The notes under the pieces: generated by a model
Told to the model about the DNA's origin: nothing
The model's database searches: none
What the model saw: only the letters and a program-made list of their open reading frames with translations
Assembly: GCA_016786595.1 (NCBI GenBank)
Contig: JAEUWB010000045.1
Location: forward strand, 62,001 to 126,000
Direction of reading: 5' to 3'
DNA from: a bacterium
Lineage (GTDB): Bacteria; Bdellovibrionota_C; UBA2361; SZUA-149; JAEUWB01
Length of the DNA: 64,000 bases
Shown: positions 1 to 9,462 of the stretch, piece by piece
Position numbering within the stretch: the stretch's first letter is position 1
How the letters are laid out: each line of letters starts with the position of its first letter
Translations under genes and position numbers: made by a program

Positions 1-2809
1 AGTTGGCGAGACCGCAAGGTTTTTCATCAAAAATCCCTTTCCTGGAGCACGCGCTCTAATCACAACCGAACGTTACGGCGTGATTAAGCATTGGGTAAAA
101 ACACTCAGCGACAATACTGAGATTATTTCAATTCCAATCGATCAAGATTTAATTCCAGGATTTTATTTGTCAGTAGTTGCAGTGTCTCCCAGAGTGGACC
201 AGCCAGTTGAGGGCGAGATCGATCTGGGCAAGCCGGCCATGCGCATGGGCTATGCAAAAATTGAAGTTCGTGATTCCGCCAAGGAACTCACTGTAAAAGT
301 TAACCCCGAAGTAAAAACAGTTAAGCCTGGAGCAAGTATTAAAGTTAACTTAAGTGCCCGGGCGAAGACTCAAAATCAGGAGCCAATTCAATTTGCTGTA
401 GCAGTGTTAGATCAAGCAGTTTTTGATTTAATACAAACAGGCATTAAGTTTTTTGACCCCTATGCTGGGCTCTACAGCCTCGACGCACTTGATCTTTCAA
501 ACTACAATCTACTGCTGCAACTTGTCGGAAAGAGAAGTTATGAGAAAAAGGGCGCACAAATTGCCGGGGATGGCGGTGGAGATTTTGCAACCCGTTCAAA
601 TTTTAAATATTTGGCCTATTGGAATCCAGGCGTTAAAGCCACGAATGGCTCAGCCAGTTTTGAGTTTAACGCCCCAGACAATCTAACCAGTTGGAAGATT
701 TTAGCAATTGCCGTTACTCCGACAGATAAGTTTGGTCTTGGTGAAGGCGCTGTTGCCGTGAACCAAAATACTGAAATTCGCCCAGCCTTACCTAACCAAG
801 TGCTTGAAGGAGATAATTTTACAGCCCGCTTTACCATACTTAATAGAGGAGCGGCAGAGCGCACGATAAACGTTCGAGTTAAAGTCAGCGGACCACTTGA
901 AAATACGGTTAATCAAGAATCGCAATTAACCCTTAAGCCTTTTGAACGCGGTGATGTAACTTTCCCAGTTAGTGTAGTTAAAGACGGAGAGCTTAAGTTT
1001 GAAGTTGAGGCAAAAGATGAGCAGGACCGTGATGGACTAAGCACAAAACTTAAAGTGCATAAACGTTATACTCTCGAGATTGGTGCTTCAACTAATTCAT
1101 TTGATGATCTTTCTTCGTTTACTCCAGTAAAAATCCCAGAAAACATTCGCACTGACGTGGGTGGATTGCGTGTAATTTTAAGTCCAACAATCCTCGGAGG
1201 ATTAGAAGGGGCGTTTCGCTATTTACGCGATTATCCTTACCTCTGTCTCGAGCAGCGCTTAACAAAGTCCGTCTTAGCAGCACAGTTTCAACGTTTAAAA
1301 CCATACTTGCCTGCAACATTTGCCTGGGATGGTCATGAAACTCTGCCCGAGCAATTCTTAAAAGACGTTCGATCATTTCAAGCACCAAATGGCGGGATGT
1401 GCTACTACACAGCCCAAGATCGCTATACTGACCCTTATCTCAGTGCCTTTGTCGCAGTCGGGTTTAATTATTTCCGTCGACTTGGAAATTTCGAACCACC
1501 TCGCGATGTTGAGGAAAATCTCCATCAGTACTTAGCTAATTTGCTACGACAAAACATCGGCGCCGATTTTTATTCTGCTGGAATGGCGGCAACTGTCCGT
1601 GCCGTTGCTCTAGCAGCCTTATCCGAACATCAAAAAGTTTCCAGATCTGACTTAATGCGCTTCAAAGAAGCAATCCCGCAGATGAGCCTCTTTGGTAAGG
1701 CTCACATGCTCTTGGCAAGTCTAAACTCAACCGACAATGCTGAGGATCTACAGAAAGAATTAACCAGCATGCTGCTTGGGCAAGCAAATCAAACTGGAGA
1801 TAAACTCCAATTTATTGAGCCAATCGAGACTCTAGGCTTTGATTTATTGCTTACGACACCACTACGCGATAACTGCGCAGTGCTACAAGCTCTACTTAGT
1901 GCTGAGAGAAAAGCTCGAGCAAGTAACTTAGCAAGCATTCTCTCAACGACAATGGCACCAAAGATCGTGCGCTTTATTACAGAGAGTAGAAAGAATAGAG
2001 ACCACTGGGAAAACACTCAAGAAAATATCTTCTGCATGCAGGCTTTGGCTGATTATAGTGATTTGTTTGAAGCAGTCCCACCGCAAGGGGTTTGGACTGT
2101 TAATCAGCACATTGGCAGTCAATATCGAAGCGTTCTGGGTAAAATTTCCTTTAGCGATCAGCGCTCGCCAACCCAAGAGCTAACTCGTCCATTTTCAGCA
2201 AACGATCTTGGTCAATCAGGCTCTATTGAAGTTTTACGTAGTGGCGTTGGCCGAACCTACTTCACCACACAACTACAATTTGCCCCGCTGACTTTAAAAA
2301 GTGAGCCCACAGTTGCTGGTCTTGAAGTTCGTCGTGAGTATAGCGTTGAGCGAAACGGGAAATTTGAACTCTTGCAAAGCCCCTTTAAAATCAAACGCGG
2401 AGAGATTGTCCGTGTTGATTTATTTGTGTCACTACCTGCAACTAGACACTTTGTTGTTGTCAGCGATCCAATCCCGGCAGGACTTGAGCCCGTCAATCGC
2501 GACATAAAAACAGCTTCTACGGTAGACGCTGACAAAGACGCAGGGACCTATGCTGGAGGTTCTTATTGGCACCGCTTCTATGATTGGAGAGACTTTGCTA
2601 GCACGCGTTATAGTTTTTACCACCAAGAGATTAAACACGACGTAGTGCGCTTCTACTCGGATTACTTGCCGCCTGGGAACTACCATTTGTCTTACGTCGC
2701 ACAGGCAATTGCTGAAGGGAATTTTACCGTACTAGGTAGTCAAGCCGAGGAAATGTATCACCCTGAAACTTTTGGTGCTTGGGGTGCTGAAAAACTTATT
2801 GTCGAATAA
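1..2809 (+). CDS. Alpha-2-macroglobulin family protein, C-terminal part (5' end outside window)
   Basis: The frame is already open at base 2, and the residues before the first possible start (GTG at 80) read as family sequence (GETARFFIKNPFPGARALI), so the gene starts upstream of the window. About 935 residues are visible. The block around nt 640-720 (PDNLTSWKILAIA) is the conserved A2M core. The thioester motif CLEQ lies at nt 1244-1255, inside an alpha-helical thioester domain (roughly nt 1150-2050), and a receptor-binding-like beta domain closes the protein. Bacterial homologues are periplasmic protease traps that bind attacking proteases through the Cys-Gln thioester. The gene ends 6 nt before pbpC, the usual partner; the pair is thought to protect and then repair the cell wall. 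The thioester residues are intact, so it is probably active. Confidence 0.93.
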   Translation, partial: VGETARFFIKNPFPGARALITTERYGVIKHWVKTLSDNTEIISIPIDQDLIPGFYLSVVAVSPRVDQPVEGEIDLGKPAMRMGYAKIEVRDSAKELTVKVNPEVKTVKPGASIKVNLSARAKTQNQEPIQFAVAVLDQAVFDLIQTGIKFFDPYAGLYSLDALDLSNYNLLLQLVGKRSYEKKGAQIAGDGGGDFATRSNFKYLAYWNPGVKATNGSASFEFNAPDNLTSWKILAIAVTPTDKFGLGEGAVAVNQNTEIRPALPNQVLEGDNFTARFTILNRGAAERTINVRVKVSGPLENTVNQESQLTLKPFERGDVTFPVSVVKDGELKFEVEAKDEQDRDGLSTKLKVHKRYTLEIGASTNSFDDLSSFTPVKIPENIRTDVGGLRVILSPTILGGLEGAFRYLRDYPYLCLEQRLTKSVLAAQFQRLKPYLPATFAWDGHETLPEQFLKDVRSFQAPNGGMCYYTAQDRYTDPYLSAFVAVGFNYFRRLGNFEPPRDVEENLHQYLANLLRQNIGADFYSAGMAATVRAVALAALSEHQKVSRSDLMRFKEAIPQMSLFGKAHMLLASLNSTDNAEDLQKELTSMLLGQANQTGDKLQFIEPIETLGFDLLLTTPLRDNCAVLQALLSAERKARASNLASILSTTMAPKIVRFITESRKNRDHWENTQENIFCMQALADYSDLFEAVPPQGVWTVNQHIGSQYRSVLGKISFSDQRSPTQELTRPFSANDLGQSGSIEVLRSGVGRTYFTTQLQFAPLTLKSEPTVAGLEVRREYSVERNGKFELLQSPFKIKRGEIVRVDLFVSLPATRHFVVVSDPIPAGLEPVNRDIKTASTVDADKDAGTYAGGSYWHRFYDWRDFASTRYSFYHQEIKHDVVRFYSDYLPPGNYHLSYVAQAIAEGNFTVLGSQAEEMYHPETFGAWGAEKLIVE

Positions 2810-2815
2810 ACACTG

Positions 2816-5017
2816 GTGAAAGCACGTATTTCTGCTGTCATTTCTGGGATTTGTATTGGGTTTCTCACCCAATTATTTATTGCAGATTTGCGTCCCTTGC
2901 CAGCTAGCTTGGTGCTAACAAATAACGTGACAGGAAAAGTTCGGCTGCTCGACCGCTCTGGCACGGCCCTGACTGAATCTTATTTAAATCGCTGGAATAT
3001 TAATTACCAAACTCCTTTACATTTAATTCCTGAAACTCTTCAGATGCTTTTTATTTTTTCCGAGGATCAACGCTTTTTTTCTCATCAGGGAAATGATTTT
3101 AAAGCTTTAGCTAGTGCTGTCTTTAATCGGCTAATGGATAAGTCAGCTTCACGTGGTGCAAGTACAATTAGTGAACAAGTTGTGCGCATGTTACATCCGC
3201 GCGAAAGGACCTTTTGGTCACGTGCTTTAGAACTAGTTGAGGCTCGTAAGCTTGAGAAAAAATTTACTAAAGCACAAATATTAGAGTTTTACCTGAACCA
3301 AGTCCCGTACTCACGCAACCGCCGTGGCGTTACGCAAGCTGCCTTAACATATTTTAACAGAGACTTAGAAACGCTTTCACTCAAAGAAATGCTAGCACTT
3401 GTCGTATTTGTTAGATCACCGAGTAAGTTTGACCCAACAATCAATCAGAGTGGTAGGAAATTACTTGAACGCCGCATCGAACTTCTCAGTCAGCGTCTAG
3501 CTTCAAGTCAAAGCATACTGGCTGCTAGACTTGCAGAGCAGGATTTATTGCAACCACTTGGATTTGCAGCCCCGAGTGCTGCCGTTGATGCCTCACATTT
3601 TATCCACTTCGCAAGACAGTCCATTCAAGACAAGACAGATAACGCAGCAGCTCTGCGCACCAGCTTAGATTTAACACTGCAGAAAAAACTTAATAGAATT
3701 TTAAGAACGCGGCTAAAAAATCTCGCTACTCTCGGCGCTAAGCACGGCGCATTACTCGTCGTAGAAAATCAAACTGGCGAAATTCTAAGCTGGGTCACTG
3801 CAAGCGCCTCCAAAGCAGCGCCGTCTTATGATGCTGTACTAGTCAAGCGCCAACCGGGGTCAACGCTAAAACCTTTTGTCTATGCAGAAGCCTTAAGCCA
3901 AGGCTATCAAGCAAATACAATCATTAACGACTCGCCGCTTGCCTTAGGGATGCAAGCTGGTCTTAAGGAATATAAAAATTTTAGCGAGATTTATTATGGC
4001 CCTGTCAGCATGCGTCAAGCTTTGGGAAATTCGTTAAATATCCCTGCAATTCTTACCGCTCGTACAATCGGCGTAGCTAAGCTTTATAACACTCTCAGGC
4101 AGCTTGGCTTTGATTCACTCATGCAAGATGCAAATTATTATGGAGAAGGTCTGGCACTCGGCAATGGTGAAGTCAGCCTCTATGAATTAGTGCGCGCGTA
4201 TTATACCCTAGCTTCTGGAGGTCTAAGACGTGAGTTAAAAGCCTTAATTAGCCAGCCCGAAGCTAAGCCGCAAAGGATTTTCTCCCCTGAAGTAAGCTCC
4301 ATTATTGCCAACATTTTGTCTGACCCAAGTGCTAGGCTTCTAGAATTTGGCCACAACAGTTTGCTAAATTTCCCTGTGCAAACTGCGGTAAAAACTGGAA
4401 CATCATCCAATTTTCGCGATGCTTGGGCAGTTGGTTTTTCCAGAAATTATACAGCTGGAGTTTGGCTGGGCAATTTAGATGGCACTGCAATGACCGAAAT
4501 CACCGGTGCAACAGGCCCAATTTTAGTGCTACGTGCGATTTTTGCAGAACTAGAAAGGCAAAGTATTTCTAAACCACTATGGCAAAGTCCTAAATTAATC
4601 AAAAAAGAGATTTGCTTAAATTCCCAACAGACAAGTAACTGCAAGTCTGCAACTGAGTATTTTATTTCGGAAGCAGAGGCAAGCAGCCAAGCTGCCTTAG
4701 ACAACAACTTGCATAGTGATGCTCACTGCACTCGACCTGTGCATCTTGAATTACCATCACCAGGATTAATCCTTGCCCGCGACCCGCGCATTCCAGATGC
4801 AGATGAAGCTTTTCCTTTTACTATTGAAAGAAGCGTTGAGCCCAGCGAAGTAATCTGGTTTGTCGATCATAAAGAAGTAGGAAAATCTATCCCTAACGGT
4901 AGAACTTTTTTGTGGAATCTCGAAAAGGGGCGCCACATAGTTCACGCCGATTTGAAGCTTGCTAATTGTAACAACAAAACTATACAAACACCGCAAGTCG
5001 CTTTTACTGTGAAGTGA
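2816..5017 (+). CDS. pbpC: Penicillin-binding protein 1C (bifunctional transglycosylase/transpeptidase)
   Basis: Peptidoglycan polymerase of 733 residues, GTG start 6 nt after the A2M stop, so the two genes are surely co-transcribed. An N-terminal hydrophobic segment (about residues 5-22) anchors it in the inner membrane. The GT51 transglycosylase motif is SEDQRFFSHQG (about residue 82), followed by GASTISEQVVRM. The transpeptidase domain has SxxK in QPGSTLKPF, SxN in GNSLN and KTGTS in AVKTGTSSNFRD. The C-terminus continues as a beta-rich BiPBP_C-like domain with several cysteines. Length is within the PBP1C range (about 700-800). Both catalytic centres look intact. The family is known; its physiological role with A2M (wall repair after protease attack) is inference. 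Confidence 0.95.
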   Translation: MKARISAVISGICIGFLTQLFIADLRPLPASLVLTNNVTGKVRLLDRSGTALTESYLNRWNINYQTPLHLIPETLQMLFIFSEDQRFFSHQGNDFKALASAVFNRLMDKSASRGASTISEQVVRMLHPRERTFWSRALELVEARKLEKKFTKAQILEFYLNQVPYSRNRRGVTQAALTYFNRDLETLSLKEMLALVVFVRSPSKFDPTINQSGRKLLERRIELLSQRLASSQSILAARLAEQDLLQPLGFAAPSAAVDASHFIHFARQSIQDKTDNAAALRTSLDLTLQKKLNRILRTRLKNLATLGAKHGALLVVENQTGEILSWVTASASKAAPSYDAVLVKRQPGSTLKPFVYAEALSQGYQANTIINDSPLALGMQAGLKEYKNFSEIYYGPVSMRQALGNSLNIPAILTARTIGVAKLYNTLRQLGFDSLMQDANYYGEGLALGNGEVSLYELVRAYYTLASGGLRRELKALISQPEAKPQRIFSPEVSSIIANILSDPSARLLEFGHNSLLNFPVQTAVKTGTSSNFRDAWAVGFSRNYTAGVWLGNLDGTAMTEITGATGPILVLRAIFAELERQSISKPLWQSPKLIKKEICLNSQQTSNCKSATEYFISEAEASSQAALDNNLHSDAHCTRPVHLELPSPGLILARDPRIPDADEAFPFTIERSVEPSEVIWFVDHKEVGKSIPNGRTFLWNLEKGRHIVHADLKLANCNNKTIQTPQVAFTVK

Positions 5018-5537
5018 GCTGATTGTTTGAATGCATAAAGCCGATGCGTCTTTTTTCCGGACATTTTTCTGGGGCCATGATTTGACGAATCGCATCAAAA
5101 ACAACCCTAAAATTTTGATCGTACTTTTGCTCGAGGTTGTTTAATTTTTTTGCCAAATCTTCATGGGTCAAAGCAAGATTTCGCAACTTTACGAAAGTGC
5201 GCATGATCTCGATGTTAACTTGAATTGCATTTTTGCTTTTAAGCACGCTTGAAAGCATTGCAACGCCCTGTTCTGTGAAGGCATACGGTGCGGTGCGTCG
5301 TCCTCCGCGAGGGTCACTTTTTGAGGTCACAATTTGTGACCTCAAACTTATAACCTCTTGAAATGTAAGCATAAAAATGAAATCTTGAGGAAACCTTGCT
5401 TTGTTACGCTTAATTGCCTGTAAGAGGACCTTAGTCTGTACGCCATATAACAACGCTAGATCGCTGTCCAAAATAACGCGCTGGTCTCTGACCAGGTGTA
5501 TTAAACTCTCTGTATTTGTTGATGATTTTGTTTTCAT
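5004..5537 (-). CDS. ORF6N-domain DNA-binding protein
   Basis: A 177-residue protein. Residues about 10-100 match the ORF6N domain: VRDQRVILDSDLALLYGV, then KRNKARFPQDFIFML, then PYAFTEQGVAMLSSVL. The C-terminal third is charged and coiled-coil-like (LAKKLNNLEQKYDQNF). ORF6N proteins are predicted DNA-binding regulators found in phages and scattered in bacterial chromosomes, often as single genes. Here it stands alone, convergent with pbpC and overlapping its 3' end by 14 nt. No phage genes surround it. Start is ATG at 5537; the target is unknown. Confidence 0.85.
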   Translation of the reverse strand: MKTKSSTNTESLIHLVRDQRVILDSDLALLYGVQTKVLLQAIKRNKARFPQDFIFMLTFQEVISLRSQIVTSKSDPRGGRRTAPYAFTEQGVAMLSSVLKSKNAIQVNIEIMRTFVKLRNLALTHEDLAKKLNNLEQKYDQNFRVVFDAIRQIMAPEKCPEKRRIGFMHSNNQLTSQ

Positions 5538-5622
5538 ACCCCCCTCAATTCTCTTTTAATCTAAATTACCATTACGTAATTATCGACCGCTTGAAGGGTA
5601 ATGTTGCGTCGGTGAGGCTTTT

Positions 5623-6330
5623 TTACTTCAAATCGAAGAGCAAAAATTCTGCGCCATTTTTGCTTTCGAGCTTAATTTGCTCTGTGTTCTGAATGGCAGC
5701 GCCGTCTCCACTGAAAAGTTCTACATTTCCAAGCTCAACATCGCCGGAAATGACTTGAATGTATAAACCGCGTTCTAACGCAGTTTGATACTCGATTGTT
5801 TTGCCTGAAGTCAGAATAGCTCCGTAGATATATGCATCCTGGCCGATGCGGATTGAAGCGTCTTTACCAGTTGGACTAAGTAAAGTCATGAGTTTATTTG
5901 TTCTCTCCTCTCGATTAATTGCTTTTTCTTCATAGCGCGGAGCATAACCATCTTTCTCCGGCATAATCCAAATTTGCAGCAAATGCAGTGGCTCTGTCTC
6001 CGAAGCATTATATTCACTATGGATTACGCCTTTTCCGGCAGACATAAATTGCACTGTACCTGGTTTTAATCTACCGATTGATCCCAAGTTATCTTGATGA
6101 GTTAGTGCGCCGGAAATAACATATGTAAAAATTTCCATATTCCGATGTGGATGTGGGTCGAAGCCCATCCCAGGCTGCACAATATCTTCGTTAATTACGC
6201 GCAGTGAGCGAAAGCCCATGTGATTTGGATCGTAGTAATCGCCGAAGGAGAATGTGTGTTTAGCATTTAGCCAGCCAAAGTTTCTGCCACCTCTGTCTGC
6301 GGATTTTCGATGTGATATTTGCATAGACAT
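5623..6330 (-). CDS. Pirin family protein (YhhW-like bicupin)
   Basis: A 235-residue bicupin. The N-terminal cupin carries the pirin signature: GFDPHPHRNMEIFTYVISG supplies two His ligands and HSEYN (about residues 104-108) the third His and the Glu. The start of the protein (RGGRNFGWLNAKHTFSFG) is also typical. Pirins bind one Fe or related metal. Some (YhhW) cleave quercetin in vitro, but the natural substrate is usually unknown. The gene is monocistronic on the minus strand, with ATG at 6330 preceded by an AGGAGA-type ribosome site. Metal ligands are present, so metal binding is expected; the physiological role is not known. Confidence 0.93.
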   Translation of the reverse strand: MSMQISHRKSADRGGRNFGWLNAKHTFSFGDYYDPNHMGFRSLRVINEDIVQPGMGFDPHPHRNMEIFTYVISGALTHQDNLGSIGRLKPGTVQFMSAGKGVIHSEYNASETEPLHLLQIWIMPEKDGYAPRYEEKAINREERTNKLMTLLSPTGKDASIRIGQDAYIYGAILTSGKTIEYQTALERGLYIQVISGDVELGNVELFSGDGAAIQNTEQIKLESKNGAEFLLFDLK

Positions 6331-6502
6331 TTCTCCTGATAGAGCTTGTAAGCACTAACTACGAATTGAGCAAGTTCCCACAGACGGACACAAAAAAATC
6401 CTCAATCAATTTTGAAAACTTTGTTGAGATCGTTCAAGATAATTTTTACTGTAAAAACGAACATAAAAGTTCGGCACAAATAAAATGTGGCCACGTTGTG
6501 TG

Positions 6503-6630
6503 ATTAAAGGGCTGAGGTCGAGGCAAGATCGAGGAACGGGAATTTTTTGGGCCCCGACTTTATTGAAATAAACGAGGGGACCATAAAAATTTCCCGTGAC
6601 GAAGAGGTTGTCCGAGATCGGCCCTTTAAT
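6503..6630. repeat. Structured palindromic repeat element, copy 1 (128 bp)
   Basis: Imperfect terminal inverted repeats (about 24 nt) begin ATTAAAGGGC at 6503 and end GCCCTTTAAT at 6630. Inside is a second stem (ACGGGAA against TTCCCGT) and an apical stem TTTATT/AATAAA flanked by CCCC/GGGG. The inner blocks recur at 59981-60140 (opposite strand) and more loosely at 21335-21460. The element ends exactly at the stop codon of the 6631-6939 gene, so it would form the start of that gene's 3' untranslated region. It also fills most of the 300-bp gap downstream of the pirin start. The remaining part of the gap (6331-6502) shows nothing I can name. Confidence 0.8.
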
Positions 6631-6939
6631 CTATCTGAGGATTTTTTGACCAGGTCTCACTTTAAAGCAAACTGAATGTCTACCATCGGAAATCGAGCCG
6701 CAGCGCTGGCTGCCTGGACAATCTGAATCTTCTTTGCAAGGAATCTGACAAGCCTTGAACTGCATTTTAAGATTTGAAATATGCATAAAGCCCATACAAA
6801 CCGAGCCTGCCTCACAACGCACTCCAGACTCATTGCAACGTTCTCCTTGGCTAACAATGCGACTTGCATATTGCACTGGCTCTTCAGCTAGCAGGCAAGA
6901 ACTAGTAAAGAGCGCAAAGAAAACAAGAAAATATTTCAT
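6631..6939 (-). CDS. Small secreted cysteine-rich protein
   Basis: A 102-residue protein, not recognised as a named family. Residues 1-18 form a signal peptide (MKYFLVFFALFTSSCLLA, cleavage probably before EEP). A lipobox is not convincing, because the residues before the Cys are TSS. The mature part has about eight cysteines, spaced as in small disulfide-bonded knots (GERCNESGVRCEAGSVC, then CQIPCKEDSDCPGSQRC, then VCF). The dense CxxDxDC-like pattern suggests an extracytoplasmic disulfide-rich fold. The gene stands alone; its stop codon abuts the palindromic element at 6503-6630. Confidence 0.75.
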   Translation of the reverse strand: MKYFLVFFALFTSSCLLAEEPVQYASRIVSQGERCNESGVRCEAGSVCMGFMHISNLKMQFKACQIPCKEDSDCPGSQRCGSISDGRHSVCFKVRPGQKILR

Positions 6940-7026
6940 AGCATAGTTATCGGTGTGAATTAGTTAGCAAGCAACTTCATTCATCCTAAACTATCGGCAA
7001 TTGATGATTTTTTCTTTAATTGATTC

Positions 7027-7449
7027 TCACTCTCCAATAATTTTTACAAGGATGCGCTTGTCACGCTGTCCATCATATTCGCCGTAAAAAATTTGTTCCC
7101 AGGGTCCGAAATCAAGTTCGCCTTTGGTAATTGCCACTACAACTTCGCGGCCCATGATTTGGCGTTTAAGATGGGCGTCGGCATTGTCTTCGCCGGTGCG
7201 ATTGTGATGGTAGTATTCAGGGCTTGGATTAAAAGGAGCAAGTTCTTCTAACCATTTTTCAAAATCATGATGTAGGCCAGATTCGTTATCATTAATAAAA
7301 ACACTTGAAGTGATGTGCATGGAATTAACCAAGCACAAGCCTTCTTGCACTTTACTTTGAAGTAGAGCTTTCTCAACTAAAGCAGTAATATTGACGTATT
7401 CACGCTTGCGTGGAGTTTTGATTGTTAAATAAGTAGTAAAGCTTTTCAT
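7027..7449 (-). CDS. yjbQ: YjbQ family protein (UPF0047, secondary thiamine-phosphate synthase-like)
   Basis: A 140-residue protein of full family length. Visible hallmarks are [36 protein letters not shown] and the end [18 protein letters not shown]. The clustered His/Asp/Glu residues form the conserved pocket. E. coli YjbQ has weak thiamine-phosphate synthase activity, but its true function is unsettled. It lies 19 nt downstream of the M24-family gene and is probably the last gene of a minus-strand operon starting at the B3/B4 gene (9196). Confidence 0.93.
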   Translation of the reverse strand: MKSFTTYLTIKTPRKREYVNITALVEKALLQSKVQEGLCLVNSMHITSSVFINDNESGLHHDFEKWLEELAPFNPSPEYYHHNRTGEDNADAHLKRQIMGREVVVAITKGELDFGPWEQIFYGEYDGQRDKRILVKIIGE

Positions 7450-7468
7450 AGATAAGTTCGGCCTGGAT

Positions 7469-8155
7469 TTATGTTAATAACTGCTCAAAGAAGCCGCCGA
7501 TTTCTTTTTTACGATCAACAAAATGAATTTCTAAAATCCAATCCCGTGAATTCCCCTGGTTGTCTGGACTGCGCATCCGCTCTTTATTTTCAGAGTGAAT
7601 ATAATTGATGATTTCCTCACCTTGAATTTTTTCGTGTGGGAAATTGCCAATTAAGTGCCCGGCGATATCTTGGCCAAATTCCCAGCCGTATTTTTCCGCT
7701 AAGAGCCGAACATAGCTATATAGCTCAGCTCCTGTAATATTTGGATTAGAGTCAAAAAAGACTTTACCTTCATACCAGGCAGCTTCAATATCACACATGA
7801 TTTTTAACTTAGCAGCATCATTTCCCAGCACATAAGTGCGACCAAAATCTGCCTCCCACTCTTCAAATACAGGGCCAAAGTCGAAGAAAATTATGTCATC
7901 AGTTGCGATCACTAAATTCGGTGGATTCTCTCGGTATGGGCAGAGAGTATTTTTACCTGCGCGGACAATGCGTTTGTGCCAATATTTTTTGATTCCAAAT
8001 AACTCAAAGGCTAGATCGTAAATTTTTTGATTTAATTCTTTTTCGGAGATTCCGGGCTGAATAAATCCCCGTGTCTCGACCTCATGAAAAAGCGCTGCGG
8101 CATTTTTTTGCACAGCTAAGAGCGCCGTCTTTTTTAATTCTTGTTGTGATGGCAT
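7469..8155 (-). CDS. M24 family metallopeptidase-like protein (creatinase/aminopeptidase fold)
   Basis: A 228-residue protein containing only the pita-bread catalytic domain. Candidate metal ligands occur in the M24 order: two Asp in [20 protein letters not shown] (about residues 92 and 103), His in AGHLIGN, Glu near HEKIQGEE, and Glu in ILEIHFVD. M24 members are methionine or X-Pro aminopeptidases, or non-peptidase relatives. The N-terminal lid domain of prolidases is absent, so the substrate cannot be told. It sits 4 nt after the CHMI-like gene and upstream of yjbQ, which supports co-expression. Confidence 0.85.
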   Translation of the reverse strand: MPSQQELKKTALLAVQKNAAALFHEVETRGFIQPGISEKELNQKIYDLAFELFGIKKYWHKRIVRAGKNTLCPYRENPPNLVIATDDIIFFDFGPVFEEWEADFGRTYVLGNDAAKLKIMCDIEAAWYEGKVFFDSNPNITGAELYSYVRLLAEKYGWEFGQDIAGHLIGNFPHEKIQGEEIINYIHSENKERMRSPDNQGNSRDWILEIHFVDRKKEIGGFFEQLLT

Positions 8156-8159
8156 AGAA

Positions 8160-8531
8160 CTACATTTCCGGAGACAATATTTTTGTGTAGCAAGCTTTAT
8201 TTAATTCTCTAATATCTACAGTGATAGAATAATCTAGTCCCTGCAGAGCTTGCTCAAATTCATTGAGCAATAAGTCTCCCAGCGCCTTACTGACTTGGCT
8301 CTTAAGCTCATCTGGCCTACCACTTAAAATCGAAAGCTCGAGGTGAATAAATGCTTTGTTTTTTGCGCCATCCCCACAGCAATAGTGATCATGATAAATC
8401 ATACGGCTTTTAATGTCTCGCTGATTAAATGGTCCAAGCTGAGGCAATAGATTAGCGATCTTTTTTAAGAGTAGAATTGGCTCTGGACGAGAACTAATAT
8501 TGGCGGAGCATTCAATTAAAACGTGCGGCAT
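8160..8531 (-). CDS. 5-carboxymethyl-2-hydroxymuconate isomerase-like tautomerase
   Basis: A 123-residue protein beginning MPHVLIECSANI, the typical start of CHMI (HpaF). The Pro after the initiator Met is the catalytic base once Met is removed. The rest (FIHLELSILSGRP, then TVDIRELNKACYTK) also follows the family. True CHMI acts in homoprotocatechuate degradation, but no other gene of that pathway is near, so the substrate here is uncertain. It is packed between the B3/B4 gene (2-nt gap) and the M24 gene (4-nt gap), which makes an operon nearly certain. Confidence 0.85.
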   Translation of the reverse strand: MPHVLIECSANISSRPEPILLLKKIANLLPQLGPFNQRDIKSRMIYHDHYCCGDGAKNKAFIHLELSILSGRPDELKSQVSKALGDLLLNEFEQALQGLDYSITVDIRELNKACYTKILSPEM

Positions 8532-8533
8532 AA

Positions 8534-9196
8534 CTAAGATAGACTTGAATAAAAATCGCCAAAAATAGGCTTTAAATAACTACTGAATTTCGACATTTCA
8601 GCTTGAGCTTGCTCAAAAGAGTCGGCCGTTATATCCGCAACGAAAATAAGCTCACGAGTAGAATCTTGAATACGGCTTAAGTGCGAGTCTTTATTATTCC
8701 AAAATCGACAAATTACTTTCTCGCTGTCGACATAGACAACTTCCGTCGTTAACGGCACCTCAACCGATTCGGGTTTGCCAAGCGGCGTAAATCTATCCGC
8801 TTCACGTCCAAATCTTACAACCAGGTCCCCGTTAATCCCGCTTAAGTCATAAGCTGCCATGGGAGTTAAATTTAAAAGCGAAGTCCAGTTATAGAAATCA
8901 ACAATGGGGTTAATCTCCCAAAGCATGTGCTTCATTTTGTAGCGTTTAAAAAGTGCGGCCACTGAGGCTTCAGTTCCGCCAGGAGCTTGCATCTGCGCAT
9001 ACAGCGCGCGCCAGTGTTTGACTTGCTCAGGCAGCGCAATTGAATCTTTAGGAAATTTTGCCTCGCAAGCTTTAGCTAAAGATGCGCTAAGATCTTTAAC
9101 CAGCATTAAATCTTGTGGGACTGTCACCGGCCCAAAGACTGCAGAATATTGTCGCGGGAAAGCCTGTTTTACATCGTCAGCAAATTTAATTTTCAT
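8534..9196 (-). CDS. B3/B4 tRNA-binding domain protein
   Basis: A 220-residue protein. Its second half (about residues 95-215) matches the B3/B4 domain of the phenylalanyl-tRNA synthetase beta chain: VDFYNWTSLLNLTPMAAYDL, GDLVVRFGREADRFTPLG, EVVYVDSEKVICRFWN and STRELIFVADI. In PheT this region holds the editing site. Free-standing copies are widespread and have been proposed to act on mischarged tRNA or another amino-acid substrate, without firm proof. It is the first gene of a tight cluster with the CHMI-like, M24 and yjbQ genes. Confidence 0.85.
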   Translation of the reverse strand: MKIKFADDVKQAFPRQYSAVFGPVTVPQDLMLVKDLSASLAKACEAKFPKDSIALPEQVKHWRALYAQMQAPGGTEASVAALFKRYKMKHMLWEINPIVDFYNWTSLLNLTPMAAYDLSGINGDLVVRFGREADRFTPLGKPESVEVPLTTEVVYVDSEKVICRFWNNKDSHLSRIQDSTRELIFVADITADSFEQAQAEMSKFSSYLKPIFGDFYSSLS

Positions 9197-9284
9197 ACTT
9201 TTTCCTAATACAGTTGCCTGAAGTTTCTACACTAGGGAATATTTTTTGAACGTTTAACGCGCCAAATACCAATGTCCATACAAA

Positions 9285-9458
9285 TTACCGCGGCCAAAGT
9301 GTCAGTGCGCATAATAATCCTGGCCTAACTGGATTGGGATTTGGATCTGACCAAATTTCAAGTTCAGCTAAAATAATAATTGCAATCAACGGGCCTGAGC
9401 CGAAAATAAAAAGTATTAACCCAATACGAAATGGCCAATCACTTAGATACTTTTTCAT
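9285..9458 (-). CDS. Small conserved membrane protein (57 aa)
   Basis: A short protein starting MKKYLSDWPFRIG at the ATG at 9458, 4 nt after the stop of the SDR gene; an upstream in-frame start at 9479 would overlap that gene. One membrane segment (about residues 11-32: IGLILFIFGSGPLIAIIILA) is followed by a SDPNPNP motif and a GLLCALTLWP end. I recall similar tiny proteins with an SDPNPNP-like motif in other bacteria, with no known function. The tight spacing suggests translational coupling to the SDR gene. Confidence 0.65.
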   Translation of the reverse strand: MKKYLSDWPFRIGLILFIFGSGPLIAIIILAELEIWSDPNPNPVRPGLLCALTLWPR

Positions 9459-9462
9459 GCCC

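Noticed and set aside
5004-5537. Prophage remnant around the ORF6N gene
   Set aside because: No integrase, structural or lysis genes and no att-like repeats lie nearby; ORF6N genes also occur singly in chromosomes.
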